The translations under genes were made by a program, and so were the position numbers. Below the pieces are notes generated by a model, which was given only the letters and a program-made list of their open reading frames with translations, was not told the origin of the DNA and searched no databases. Shown piece by piece: positions 46,601 through 58,532 of a stretch of DNA of 64,000 nucleotides (positions within the stretch are counted from its first letter, which is position 1; each line of letters opens with the position of its first letter). Source of the stretch: Rhytidiadelphus loreus. Its lineage: Eukaryota; Streptophyta; Bryopsida; Hypnales; Hylocomiaceae. The DNA is taken from assembly GCA_947034895.1 (NCBI GenBank), contig OX344763.1, positions 74,977,093 through 75,041,092 of the forward strand. The letters are read 5' to 3'.

Positions 46601-47868
46601 GTCCTCAGAAATGGCTCATCTTAGGATTGATCTCCCTTTTTCATATATTTACTTAAATGAAAATATTTTTAGATCATTTTTCAGACAAAGAAAAATAAAA
46701 GAGGAATCTTACAGAAGTGGTTTCATATTTTTTGAAGTATTTTTTAATTACTTATAAATTTCCAAAGGACTTGTGTCATAGGTCCCTACTTATGCCCCTA
46801 GGTCTTCCGTAAAACGTTCACTTGCAACTTCTAAAGAAAAATGGGAAAGTAAAGAGAATAAATTGGCTCTTACAATTGATAATTTTTTGTTCTCAAATCA
46901 TTTAATGATTATGGAGGTCAATTTATGAACTACAGTTTGTCCATTTCAAAGCCACTTATAGGGTCCATTTTTAATGCCCGTTCCATTTCAGAGCCTTCTT
47001 CCTTATCTTCACTTTCACATCCTCACAAATGAAGAGAGGAACCCTCTTTGAAATCCAATGGACGTCAGATTTGGGGAAACTTCCCAACTAAAAAAATATT
47101 TACGATAGTGTTTCCTTGAGTGTCAAATGCTTCAATGCACACCCTTGCATGAGTAAAAACATTTATGTATCAATGAATAGGTGGTAGTGAAATCGTGGGC
47201 CACAAGAATTAAAAATATTTCCAACGTGTAATGAGTTTAATAGCTTTTCAAGTGATATTAAGTTTTGGAAGAGAACATTTTAGTGTGCCAATATAATTTG
47301 TAGTTCTTCATTTCACCTCCAATCCCAAATTTTTTTTATAAGCAATACACTCAAAGTAGAAAATGTAAATTTTTTTGGTTATCATCTCACAACTCTTATC
47401 CAATTTTGCACTCAAAGGGAACGTGCATACTAATACACAAGCTAATTAAACATTCATATGGTTAGATTTTTGTTTCATAAAACTTGCTTCAATGGGAATA
47501 ACTATAAGTCCATACTCTTTTCAGATAGGAAAAATACACTTGGAAAGGCTTAGGCACTTAGGGGTTCATTAGTAATGCACTCTAATTGTTAAGTTAAACT
47601 TATCTTTTGACTCTAAATAGATTATGCAAACACCCCTCTTCTAAAATCAAATTTCATTCGCAAGTACTTATTTGTCATTGTCCATAATGACGAACAATTC
47701 TAATTAAATAATGATTTAGCACAATTGAATTCTAAAATACTCTATATCATTACAAATTAGTTACTTTAAAGTTTCAAAAAATCCCATGAAGACCTATGTA
47801 TAGGCCAGGTGACGTGCTTCAAAGGTTTGACCAAAGACCACTTTGAATATCGAACTCAGACGTTTGTC
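46601..47868. other. AT-rich spacer, no gene seen
   Basis: No supportable gene or repeat. Confidence 0.4.
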
Positions 47869-48420
47869 CAGGGTTGTCTTGTCTGACATATTTTTGGGTT
47901 TAGGCGTCGTGTATGACGTCTGACGTCGCGTGTCACGTGTCACGAAGTGTCGAGTTTACTTGACATCGCGTCGCGGAGGGGTAAAAAATTTTACCCCATG
48001 GTAAATAGATTTTGCCTACGTGGCAGGGCTTCAGAACTGACGTGGACAGCCAACGTGGGCGACTGCGGGTGTGGGCTCGTGCAGGTCTGCCTTGGGCGAC
48101 CTCGGGTGGAAAAATTGAGGCGACTACGGGTTTAGGGTGGAAGGCGACTACGGGTGAAGGGGCGACTGCGGGTCTGGGGCGCTAGGGCGACTTCGGGTGA
48201 AGGGGCGACCTCGGGTGGAAAAAATAGAGGCGACTGCGGGTGAGTGGGCGCCTGCGGGTCAGGGGCTTTAGGGCGACTTCGGGTGAAGGGGCGACCGCGG
48301 CTTCGGGTACTCAGGGCGACCACGGGTCCAACAGGTAGGGGCGACTGCGGGTTACAGGGCGACTACGGGTCGGAGCAGCAGACAGCGACCGCGTGTTCCA
48401 GGGCGACCGCAGGTTCAGTT
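47869..48420 (+). repeat. hAT copy 2 3' terminal block and GGGCGAC..GGGT array
   Basis: 47869-48040 starts CAGGGTTGTCTTGTCTGAC, then has CGTC/GACGTCGCGTGTC words, and matches 15205-15370. 48055-48415 is an array of GGGCGACTGCGGGT and GGGCGACTTCGGGTGAA units, all on the plus strand. CAGGGTTG is a candidate terminus of the hAT element. Confidence 0.65.
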
Positions 48421-48929
48421 TAGGATTTCAGTTTGGCATATTCAGTCTTTGAAGTAACACGTCACATAGGTGTTTTATAAGCGCAGAATTAGGTGCTACG
48501 TTATATTGGGGTTTACAATTTACAAGTGCAAATAATAGAGCCCATGAAATGTAAATTGGACAAACTTCTCTAATCCCAAAAATTCACCTAGTATAAGGCT
48601 ACAATAATAATGTCAACAACAATTATATTAATAAGTCATCGATATTGCTTTGAGGCGGACTTCAAATGTAGTCATACTTGCATTGCACTTTTATAACCTC
48701 GTTGCAGTCATCACCTAACTGCCTACCAATTAGAACTCAACATATATTTTAAAACCGGTAATCTGTCCCTCACTCTAATATGCTCATATGCTTGATGAAG
48801 CATTACAAAATCCTTACACATCAGGATGAAGGCTCAAAGCTTGAACTACAAAGATTTGCTACCTAACATATAAGCTAAAACCTTATAACTATAACTATAA
48901 CTATAATTATTGTCTACTTCTCTAGTACT
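48421..48929 (-). other. 3' untranslated part of hAT copy 2
   Basis: AT-rich, with a short CTATAA tandem (TATAACTATAACTATAACTA, near 48885-48905). No gene seen. Confidence 0.4.
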
Positions 48930-51900
48930 CTAGTCACCAGGCGTGAATGTAGAATCGCTCGGCACCTCATCAGCATTAGGGTCTGTATCTTCGTAAGACT
49001 CTTCGTTGCTCCTGTTGTCGCTCGAGCTTTTGATTTCATCATCTTCCCTTGTTACTACTTTGATTTGTACCTCACGCTCTACCTCTGAGTTCAGATTTCG
49101 AACTTCTGTATCTACACCACTTAACCCTTCAGTTTGCACAAGTCGTTTCGTGAGCCTCAACGCATCCGTAGTTCCATCCATGTTGGATGCAGGGTGTCGC
49201 CCTCCTCTACTTGATTGTCCAACATTCTGGGTGGAACATCCCGCTCCAATGGTACACCGTTGGACAATTTGAGTGGGTCGTTTAGGGTTTCGAGGTCCCC
49301 TCTCGTCAACCCTCCTAATACGCCTTTTCTGGCCTCTACTGTTGTGCCCTTGGATTCCTAATGATGATTCGCTAGGGCCAGACACGGATGAAGGTTGAGT
49401 AGGTTGTGGAGCTGAGCCGTGAACCTCTTCATCAACCGTCCATAGAGCACCTCCACGCACCGGTGGCCTTGTTGGAAGGGTTGGGATAGACCTCCTCACT
49501 GTTGCCACATTTGTAGTCGTCTCTGAATTCAACGGCACATTCCGACTTCGATTCATAACATATGCCAATGGCACATCATCATCATCTGTAGTAACAGTTG
49601 TTCCGAGGGTAGATGCGTTCAATACAACGAGATTTGGTATTCCCTCGTGTACAACTTCATTGACTTCGATGGCCTCTTCTTCATGTTCGCTTCTCATTGG
49701 AACTTGTGCACTGCTTCTTAAATTGCAGGCCATATTTGGAGGCGAACTAGTTGATATTGGAGATCTACCTTCTTCCTCTACGGGTGCCGTGGGAATAGGT
49801 ACGCCTTCGTCGTTGTTGTCGGGGGTGCTTTCCCTCCTCTGTGATGCATGTGCCGGCGAAATTGCATCCATATTGTGCACGACGTTCTGCAGTGGACTGC
49901 GTACAAGTGAATTTCCAGGAGAAACATACCCATCGTCACTAAAGTCAAATATATTCCCGTATATTGGTCGTGGAGGACTATGTGGCGGCCTAACCATTGC
50001 ATTCCAAGGATTGTTGCGCAATTGATCCTCTTCATCCCTGCGGTGCTCGCGTTCTCTCATAAAATCTGGAACAATGTCATCTTCTTCCCCTGAAGACAAA
50101 GGCCCATCACGCTCGTCCTCATCGTCTCCATCTGCAAGCATCTGGTCGTAAAAAATGGCTGGGTTGTGTCCACGTTTTTGACGTTCAAGTTTGCTATTCG
50201 CGTAGATATACACCAATGTCTCCGCCTTTGTCGTGGCCAAGCGGTTTCGCACTTTATTGTGCACAAAGGAATACATGCTCCAATTCCTTTCACACAAAGA
50301 TGCAGAGCACGTCAAACCGAGAATTCGCTTTGCAATTTTTGGAAGAGCATTGCCCCCCCCACGATTCCACCATTGATGAGGCAATAATTGACATTCAATG
50401 ATATCGGGAGCCTCATGTAAAGGATTGAATGCACCTGTCTTCTCTTCAAATTGAGTTAGCTTCTGCATTGCTTCCATCACTGACACGTTCAATGGTACGC
50501 TCAGTTTTCGTATGACTCGATTCAAAGCTCCCTTCGTGTAGCCATTGTTATGAATAGCCTCCACGTCACTCAAGTATGGATTTAGTAGTGCCCCTGCATA
50601 GTGTAGGTCAGTAATCATCAACTTCCAACAAGTATCAAATTGTTTCTCATATCGTGTTGCCACCACTGGATCAAGGAAAAATGGAGCATTCTTGAGAGAA
50701 TAAATGTGCTCCTTCAAGGCTGTCATCATTACTAAAGCTTTCGGCATTGCTGGGACTTTTCCATCAAAATGATGAAGACAAAGCAACACGGGCTCTACCA
50801 TATGGAGGAAATTGTCGCACTGAACCCATAACTCTTCTGAACAAATACCTTGCCTTGCAAGTTTGGCCTTGCCCATAATGAAATGTCCATTTCTGCGGTT
50901 TTGCAAACTCAACTCGAACGTCATGTATGTCTCATCCAGTGTCACGTTGTGCACTGCTTGCTTGCAGTCTACCAAATGATCAATCATCAAGAAATTTGTG
51001 GCAAAACGTGTTTTGCTTGGAAGTCTCAACACTTTGTTTGGTGAAAATCTCCGAAGCAACGCCACAGTATGTTGGTATTTCTTGATGAACTTCACAATTG
51101 ATGAAGCCTTTTTTACCAACTCCTTTACTCTTTGATCCTTTCCCCAGTCTTCTAAGAGTAAGTCCAAAATGTGTGCCGCACAATCCTGCCTATAAATGTG
51201 AGGGTACCTTTCTTCCAACTTTGCCATCGCCCCCGTCATGACTGCAGCATTGTCCGTACACAATTGTACAACGTTGGTAGGCCCAACTTCCTCAATGTAT
51301 CGTATCATCGTCTCAGTCGTGTAAGATATATCCTTCTTCTCCCCAGTACTATCCACTGATCCCAAAAAGACATCCCCGGCGGGACACACCAACATCATAT
51401 TTAGTAACGGCCGCGAATTAGTATCGGACCAACCATCTGAACAAATTGTCGCTCCATACTGACTTATTGAAACCCTCGTGCGCTACGAGACCATGGCTTC
51501 AACCGATGCCTTCTTAACATCTATCATTTTCGTGCGAATCGCATTATACGGTGGCGGTTGGTACACGAATCCAGCTGCTGCAGTTTGTTTAACAGCATTC
51601 ACGAAGGCCAGGTGGCGCACAACATTAAATGAAATGTTCGCCTCATAAAAGAAAGAAGCCCACAACCTATCCAAATCTTGTCTGCAACCCGTCTGTAATG
51701 ATTCATCCATGCTTCTTTGCCGAGAAACAGATGGCATGTTCCTCCTTCTCTCAAGCGTTGTTCCAGTAGAATCTACTGAATCAAGCGTAGGATTTGGTCT
51801 TGCATTTGATTCAAAGGGATTGAGAGATCCTTCTTCTTCAACATCCAACGCAGGTGAGACAATAGACTCTGCAACATTAACTGGTACATCATGTCTAGTC

Positions 51901-52201
51901 GGTGCATCATACATCTCTTCGTAACTCATGGACCTTGGAACTTGCCCCTCGCTAGTCCGAAACTTTTCTCGTACAATTCTAGGGATCTCCTTACAACGCT
52001 CCGATGTAGTCGAGTTGCCATAGCCAAAGTGAATCAATGCTCTCTTTCGTACAAATGCTTTGCTCCACCCACAAAACACGCATTTTCGAGCATGGGGGGA
52101 ATTATCAATTGGGGTACAGGGTACTAGCCAAGGGTCCCAATCCTTTGTGGACCTCCGCGTATCATTCATGGCCCCCCCCTCCCAACACCTTGTCCAGCCA
52201 T
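48930..52201 (-). pseudogene. hAT transposase, copy 2, near-complete, one in-frame TAG
   Basis: Best-preserved hAT gene here. ATG at 52201 by comparison with copy 1; an 8-G run at 52179-52172 puts it one base out of frame with the rest, so the first in-frame ATG is 52169. Order: BED-like finger (CVFCGW, HFGY, ERCK), linker, DUF659-type RNase-H fold (LLNMMLVCPAGDVFLGSVDS, VQLCTDNAAVM, CAAHILDLLLEDWGK), hAT dimerisation region (LPHQWW, SLCERNWSMYSFVHNKVRNR), and an unusual tail of about 400 residues rich in Ser, Pro and acidic residues ending at 48930. A TAG at 51485-51483 stands where copy 1 has Ser. Cut-and-paste transposase in the nucleus; inactive unless the stop is an error or is read through. 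Confidence 0.85.
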
Positions 52202-52429
52202 GTAGTAGATCAACACTGGGTCTTCAAAGAAAATGACTACAATAATCACACTAATACTATGGAAGATGTAATGACAAAGCAACTCGCTTAGAGTGGTCTT
52301 GTAAACCCTTTTAAACACGGTTGTTGTCCTCCGAAGAAGTTAAACGTCCGCATGAAGCCTCTTTCGAAGGTCCAAGACAAGAGTTTTATCAACGGAGCCA
52401 AGGTGATAAAACAAGGGGTACCCCTAGAA

Positions 52430-52436
52430 CTTTATA
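52430..52436 (-). promoter_or_regulatory. TATA box of hAT copy 2
   Basis: TATAAAG on the minus strand about 230 bp before the ATG, directly gene-ward of the array that starts at 52441. Position and following sequence match copy 1. Confidence 0.6.
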
Positions 52437-52440
52437 CAAG

Positions 52441-52590
52441 AAAACTCCTTGGACCCGCAGTCGCCCCATGAGAGAATGCGGGTCCAAAAACCTGAAATAA
52501 GTTAGGTGATGGGCGACAGCGGGTCCAGAAGTGGGCGACTGTGGGTCCAGGAATGGGCGACTGCGGGTCCAGGAACGGGCGACTGCCATT
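52441..52590 (+). repeat. GGGCGAC..GGGT array upstream of hAT copy 2
   Basis: GGGCGACAGCGGGTCC, GGGCGACTGTGGGTCC and GGGCGACTGCGGGTCC on the plus strand. The unit nearest the gene is inverted and forms a hairpin (TTGGACCCGCA..TGCGGGTCCAA, about 52449-52482). Confidence 0.8.
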
Positions 52591-52597
52591 TGTTTGG

Positions 52598-52740
52598 ATA
52601 ATTCTTGCATCCCCTGGGGTAATTTGGGGCCTATGATTGAAACTATGAATTCAGAATTTCCACAAAAAAAATAAGTCTGGAAAATAAAAAATTCTAGTGT
52701 TTGCCTTGGTGTGGCAATGAGTAGGTCAATTCACCCTAGC
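52598..52740 (+). mobile_element. Half copy of the 424-bp foldback element
   Basis: AATTCTTGCATC, AATTTGGGGCCTATGATTG, ATGAATTCAGAATTT and GTCAATTCACCCT occur in the same order as the right arm at 46455-46600. No left arm is present. Confidence 0.6.
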
Positions 52741-53064
52741 CGTGACAATTGCTCTGAACTTCAATAACAAGTTCTTGTCCAATCCGACAAGTTTTGAATT
52801 TTCCTTTTTTTTTTAATTCTCTTTTAATTCCGAAAGTCCGAACTCCTAAGGTCATTTTCCTGCCAAAATTCCTAGAATATTCAAGTATTCACAACATTGC
52901 AAACATAAATAACCAAAAATTCATATCTATATTTATGTACTCTTGTCAAGGAACTACATAGAATTCAATGTGCTTGCATTGGAATGTTCAAAATGGATAA
53001 TATCCTTTTATATATACATAAGATGGAATATACATAGTCCTCAAAAATGTGCTAAAAATGAAAA

Positions 53065-54672
53065 TCATTCAACATCCATTTTGGCCTTTTCTTTGCGGTC
53101 ATGAGCCTCACGTTCCATCTCATACAAGACTTTCCTACCTTCCAACTGCAAAATCCTAAGGTATCGGTCATCCTTCCCCAACTTCTTTTCCAACCAAAAT
53201 TGCTTGTATGATTTTTTGAACTTCAAAAGCGCCTTCAGTGCATCCCCATGTTCTTCCAATTTTGGATCCAATGACAAAGAAACCCCAAGCTTCTTTTTCA
53301 AGTCAACTACTTCCGTAAGAGACAATGCTTGTTTAGTAGCCACGTCTTTCCAACCACACATTTCTGCAACACGGTCAAGGGGGGCTTTGTCCTTTAATGC
53401 TTTCAAGGAATTTAATCTTGATCGTGCTTCTTCCACCCCTCGCTTCTCCAAGTCTATCTGATCTTCCTCCAGCTTGTATGCTTCCATAATTTTGGCAAGC
53501 CGTTCTTTCGCAAACTCATTGCTAGAAGAACTAGATCCTCCAGCATGCCGAGAAGAGAATCTAAGGTAAAATGCTTCCAAGTCTAAAATCTTTGTTATTT
53601 GCGTTGACAAAAGAACTTGCCAACTTTCAAGTTCAACACGTAAGCTATTTACAATATCTCCACTCAAAGTTTGCGTTTCTTGATTGCGAAGCTTCTCACA
53701 TTCTAGATGCTTTTCATCCAACTCATTTAGAAGCTTCTTGAGTTGAGCTTTGTAAACAACTTTGGTGTCCAACATTACTGTGTCAGGGATAGTTCCATCT
53801 TCAACGAATTCCTCACTTCGGTACATGTCATCAACACAATCCAATTGGAACAAAGAAGGCTTCACATCTTCTTCTGTTTCCATCTCTGTCCAAAAAACAT
53901 CATCTTCTGCTTCTTGCATGCATGCAAGCACATACTGCAAAACTTCGTCTTCTTCAATGCGAGGGACTGTAATCGGATTCACCATAGCAAGAGGCAAAAT
54001 ATCAAGATTTTGTGGTTGCCTAGCTGGTTCACCCTCTTCTTCCATTCTCGGGGGAGGTAAATTTTGTGAAGTAGAAGCCACCATCGCCATGTTTTGGGGC
54101 TCCATTGGAGGGTCTTCACCAAGGTTGTCTTCCTCTCCCGAAGATGAATCAGATGACGTCCAATGAAACTGCTCATCGGGCACTCCTTCCTTCAAGTTTT
54201 TCTTCTGGCCTAGCCCTTCACGTGGATTGGCAGATAGAGCCGCCCTTGGGATGTCTTTTGTCGGTGGAAGGCGAGCATGCTTCACTCCCTTGATTGAACT
54301 CCAATCCACGCTTCGAAACAAAATGAGTTCCGCATACACCATTGCACATATGAAATACGGGACTTCGCTCCTGGGCACTGAATATGTGCCATACAATTAT
54401 CGATAAATTTCGATACAACGTTGCACAAATGCATCATTATAGCATGGATGCAAATTGGCCGTATTGTTGCGCCGATTCGTGTAGTGCCGATGATAGGGGA
54501 ATAACTTGTCGATGTGGCACCACCCCACGAAGGACTTACAAGTCTTGGCGGTCCAGTGGCCCGTAATTCGATCCCAACCTCGGTAGGCCGCACACGTTGG
54601 GTCCAAAAGGATGCGTCGTTGCCTAGGGTGCATGGCTCCTTTTGCCTTGGTCTTCTTCTTGTGGTCCGCCAT
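53065..54672 (-). pseudogene. Coiled-coil protein of unknown family, paralog 2
   Basis: ATG at 54672 (MADHKKKTKAKG). Order: basic start, LLDPTCAAYRGWD, TCKSFVGWCHIDKLFPYHRH, NDAFVQRCIEIYR, MVYAEL, TKDIPRAALSANPREGLG, an acidic Ser-rich linker (SSDSSSGEEDN), EEDEVLQYVLACMQEAEDD, then about 230 residues of heptad-rich coiled coil ending in KAKMDVE. The whole stretch is one frame with a single TAA at 54399-54397, where paralog 1 has Thr. About 535 codons. No catalytic motif. The conserved N-terminal domain and rod suggest a structural or adaptor role. Leader and array match the kinase gene and the edge gene. Confidence 0.65.
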
Positions 54673-54800
54673 TGGAGATGCTCTCGAGTCTCGAGATTTG
54701 GGGCAAGGAATCTAAACTTAACCCTAAACCGCAAAGTATTATCTAGCGATTAGTGAGTGATGGAGTAAAATCAAGAACATGAGCCACATGTAAGTGAAAC

Positions 54801-54862
54801 TCAAAACCCAAGCTCCTGGGCACGCAATCAGCCACTGTAAAGTAGGTGAAAGGCAGTACGCA
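54801..54862 (-). promoter_or_regulatory. Shared leader module, copy at coiled-coil paralog 2
   Basis: On the minus strand: GCGTACTGCCTTTCACCTAC, then GTGGCTGATTGCGTGCCC and a TTGGGTTTTGAG end. It matches 59914-59975, 63697-63755 and 57902-57841, each between an array and a gene. Confidence 0.65.
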
Positions 54863-54909
54863 GCAAGAAGGAAAAGTGGCGAAGTCGGGTGGGGAGACAG
54901 CTAATTAAC

Positions 54910-55172
54910 CCGCAATCGCCCTAGGGCGAGTGCGGGAAGGGGCGCGTGCAGGTCTGAGAGCGACCGCGGGTAGGGCGACTGCGGGTCTAAGGGGCCGACT
55001 GCGAAGGCGACTGCGGGTAGGGCGACTGTGGGTCTGGGGCTACTGGGGATGGGCGACCGCGGGTCGAAGGCTATAGAAGTATAGGGGTCCTGGGCGACTG
55101 CGGGTAGGGCGACAGCGGGTCTGGGGCTAGTGGGGATGGGCGACCGCGGGTGGGGCGACCGCGGGTACAGGG
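54910..55172 (+). repeat. GGGCGAC..GGGT array upstream of coiled-coil paralog 2
   Basis: Well-kept units (GGGCGACTGCGGGTCTGGGG, GGGCGACCGCGGGTGGGGCG) on the plus strand, opposite to the gene. Some are paired into a longer unit containing CTGGGGCTA(C/G)TGGGGATGGG. Confidence 0.85.
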
Positions 55173-56431
55173 CGGGATTTTGAATTTTTGAACCCCTAAG
55201 ACTCTCACTTTGAAGTTCTCTTACACAAAATTGTGGACATAAATTTTAGTTACCAATGCACTTCATAAAAATGTATTGCACCTTTTCATCTTTTATTTAA
55301 AAATTCGAGTTATGTATCTTTAGCCATTTTATTAATTATTGTTGCAACTTATTAGATTTGACATGCAAAAAGAGGATTCCCACCCTAACATCACTTCTGC
55401 AATTTCAATAAGAAAATAATCAAACATAAGAAATTTACCATCCATGATTCACATGGTTGCGTTTTATTTTCCAATGCAATCTCTATTATGTTTAGTTTGA
55501 ATTTGTATGGTGAATCCATTGTAAAACAAGATCCAACTATGAAGAATGTGGGATTCTTGATCAATGTAGACCACTTTCGGAGAGCTCCAAAAGAAGGGGT
55601 TTGGGAATTGAGGGATAAATACCTTTTATTCATTTATGGTCAAGTGTGATTGACACATTATAAATTGAGTGAGAGAACAAAACTCAATATAATCAATTAT
55701 ACAATGCATAGGATAGGTGGAGTAAGATGGTTGTTCAAATATCCCATAAGGATTGGGTGTGACAGCATGAGTTCCCATATAACTTTCATCATGTGCTTCA
55801 TCAAGCACCGTGAAGGTGTAGCTGGGAACTAATTGTCACAATTAATTGTCATAGCTATTTCCCAGCTGATTTCATGGTTTTGTTCAAATTTTATTTATGT
55901 GTACATTCATAGGTATCCAAACAATAAAATTTGTTTCATATTAATTAAAAGTGTAGCCATCATATTTACAAACAAAGGGATTAAATCAAGGGCATACATT
56001 TGTACATTTTCAATATTTGGGGATTTCAAACTTGTGAACCAAGAATAACAAGCCACAACATTTATGGGTATATATTTTATTGGGGGGGTCACATTTATGG
56101 GTATATATTTTTTGGGAGGGGTCACATATGTAAACCATTAAAGTATTGGACACTAATCAATTAAACATTCATATACCATGGACTGTTTAGCAAAATATGA
56201 TCATCCATCTGAGATAAACAATCCATGCATTGTTTAGCAAAATCATAGTATAGAAATGTAAAATGAAGTTCTTTGCCAAGCACATTGCTATTTCACATGT
56301 CTAGCATGACTTTAGTACTATTATCTTCATAAATAACTTATTTCTTTTTATGATCCCAACTCAAAAATCAAAATAGGGTCTTATGCCATGGTACAAGGCT
56401 GCCGTTTGATACACCACAACAATGTCTCTAG
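55173..56431. other. AT-rich flank downstream of the six-exon gene
   Basis: No gene seen. A two-unit repeat at about 56052-56124 (CACATTTATGGGTATATATT) lies near the end of the gene to the right. Confidence 0.4.
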
Positions 56432-57750
56432 TCACAAACGATTTGCCCGTGGCACAAGGTTGTCCAAGTTTGCGTGAGCTTGGTTTAACCTATTATTGGT
56501 CCGCTCAAAGATATCCGTCGTATTGATTTGAATGCTCAGAGATTGTGTAAATGCGCGTTCCGTCCCGTGCTCATCATTCTAAGGTGGAATTGTCATTAGT
56601 ACATATGATATTCACAGAATGGGGTACAAACAATACTAACCTAGCAAGTATATTAACTCGTGTTGTGGTATTGCACTAACCTTAATGAGTTGTAACAACA
56701 AGCATCCATTCTCAGACTCGGAAAATTTCTCGATATCCTCAAAATCTTCTAATAAAGCCCTGCATCTCCCGGCCCCCCATATCAATGAATATTAAAACAT
56801 AACAACTACATATGGGTATTTTTAGCATATAATCTTATAATACAAGTTCTATACTAGAACAACCGAACCTAAGGTTTGTGCAATCTTTTCCTTGCCGAAC
56901 CCACACATATTCTTCCATCATGGCCCACCCCTCCCTATGGCCTCATCAAATTTGGCTCTCCAAACAATATCGCGTGTGTTTTGTATCAAACACATCACTC
57001 GTCCTGCAGCAAATAAGCACTAATAGTGAGATGAAATGTCCACCACCAACTATCCAACTAGAAATGTTCATTAATACATGTTCATTTCATTATTCAAGGA
57101 TTCAAATCACCTATACAAAATGAAGGGCAATATTTTACTCACCCATTTTGCTGGCTTGGAAATGGCCTTTGGACTCATTGCACTGGCCATAATGAGCAAA
57201 GCAATACAATTTGTAGCCTTTCCAAAAGTCCTTAATCCTATTTCAAAGATCACAAATCAATTCCAATAGAATAGTCATTGTCATGGTGATTCTCCCACCT
57301 ATTAAAAAGACATTGTCTACAATACAAGTGGATGACAATAAGGAAGTCAAAGGCAAACTAAACAAATTTTTACCGGAAATATTCATGGTCAAGAATAATT
57401 ATGACTTCCTCTGAGCACTTGCTAAATTGAACACCTGCCATTAAGCCTGTAAGGAGCCAAATAACTAATCATTAACAATGCAAGAAGATTAAATTTGAAT
57501 AGGCTACATAACAATTGAGGCCCCCCTACGTTACTATAACACCCAAAAATGAAAGAGAATCAATGAAGAACCAAATGAATCATTTTCATTTGAATTGCTA
57601 ATTGTTTTAAATGTGAATTTAGTGTACCCTTTTTCGGTGACTTCACACCCATTTGTGTGTGCATCCTTATTATTCAACAACTTTGCCACAATGAATGCAA
57701 TTGCCGTTTCAAGGCCCTCTACATCAAATGGCTTTGATATTCTCACTATC
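56432..57750 (-). CDS. Six-exon gene of unknown family, 5' partial
   Basis: Exons (minus): 57750-57572, 57446-57374, 57237-57143, 57003-56869, 56759-56681, 56578-56432. All borders are GT/AG and phases agree, except one base missing in 57003-56869 (FDEA, shift, then GWAMMEEYVWVRQGKDCTNL). Product pieces: ISKPFDVEGLETAIAFIVAK; LMAGVQFSKCSEEVIIILDH; RIKDFWKGYKLYCFAHYGQC; LLEDFEDIEKFSESENGCLL; then TTDIFERTNNRLNQAH and TGA at 56434-56432. Exons are 73-179 bp, so they are easy to miss. No domain recognised; the Cys/His-bearing LYCFAHYGQC region may bind metal. The first coding exon was not found. Its upstream region carries the shared leader and an array. Confidence 0.6.
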
Positions 57751-57840
57751 CTAAACTAATGGAAAAGATTTGGGTTCATTGAAGTATACAAGAAGTGTCT
57801 GCTGTATTGTTGGTTGTTTGTTGGAAACCAAAAAAACCAT

Positions 57841-57902
57841 GAGACCTCCACAACATTGGGCCCACATTCAGCCACTACAAGGCAAGTGAACTACAAGGCG
57901 CA
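57841..57902 (-). promoter_or_regulatory. Shared leader module, copy at the six-exon gene
   Basis: Minus strand: GCGCCTTGTAGTTCACTTGC, then GTGGCTGAATGTGGGCCC. More diverged than the other three but in the same place, between the array at 57998 and the first exon found. Confidence 0.5.
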
Positions 57903-57997
57903 GTTATGAAAATTATGGACCATAGGCTGGAACAACCCATGAAATACCTGTGGTTGCCAGGGGCGCATGCACTAACCCTAACAAGGATACTAGTGCG

Positions 57998-58530
57998 ACT
58001 GTGCATGGGGCGACTTCGTGTGGGGCGACCGCGGGTCCGGTCCAAGGATCCCTCGCGTCTTTCAAGGGCGACCTCGGATTAGGGCGACCGCGGGTCAGGG
58101 CGACCTCGGGTCCTCGAGGGGGAAACACATTTCAAAATCCCCCCTCCATCAGGGCGACTGCGCATAGGGGGCGACTGCAAGTCAAGGAGAAAATGCAAAC
58201 TCCTTGACCCGCAGTCGCCCCCTACGCGCAGTCGCCCATATGGAGGGGGAGGGAGACACCAAATAATTTTCCGCCCTCAATCAGGGCAACTGCGCGTAGG
58301 GGGCGACTGCGGGTCAAGGTGGGAGCAACCTAACTATTTCAAAATGCAATCTCCCCCCTTCAATCAGGGCGACTGCGCGTAGGGGGCGAGTGCGGGTCAA
58401 ACTTTTTGAAAATGCAATCTCCCCCCTTCCATCAGGGTGACTGCGCGTAGGGGGCGACTGCGGGTCCCCATATCACTTCCAAAATCAGACCTGGGGTTCT
58501 AGGGCGACTGCGCTTTCGGCGACTGTGGGT
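57998..58530 (+). repeat. GGGCGAC..GGGT array between the six-exon gene and the kinase
   Basis: Units on the plus strand. A longer unit recurs at about 58151, 58272, 58364 and 58434: GGGCGACTGCGCGTAGG followed by GGGCGACTGCGGGTC. At 58142-58247 two such units face each other as a hairpin with arms of about 48 bp and five mismatches. Confidence 0.85.
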
Positions 58531-58532
58531 AT

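Noticed and set aside
48132..48323. Pro/Arg/Ser-rich open frames in the GGGCGAC..GGGT arrays
   Set aside because: They are translations of the array motif, present on either strand and in several frames.
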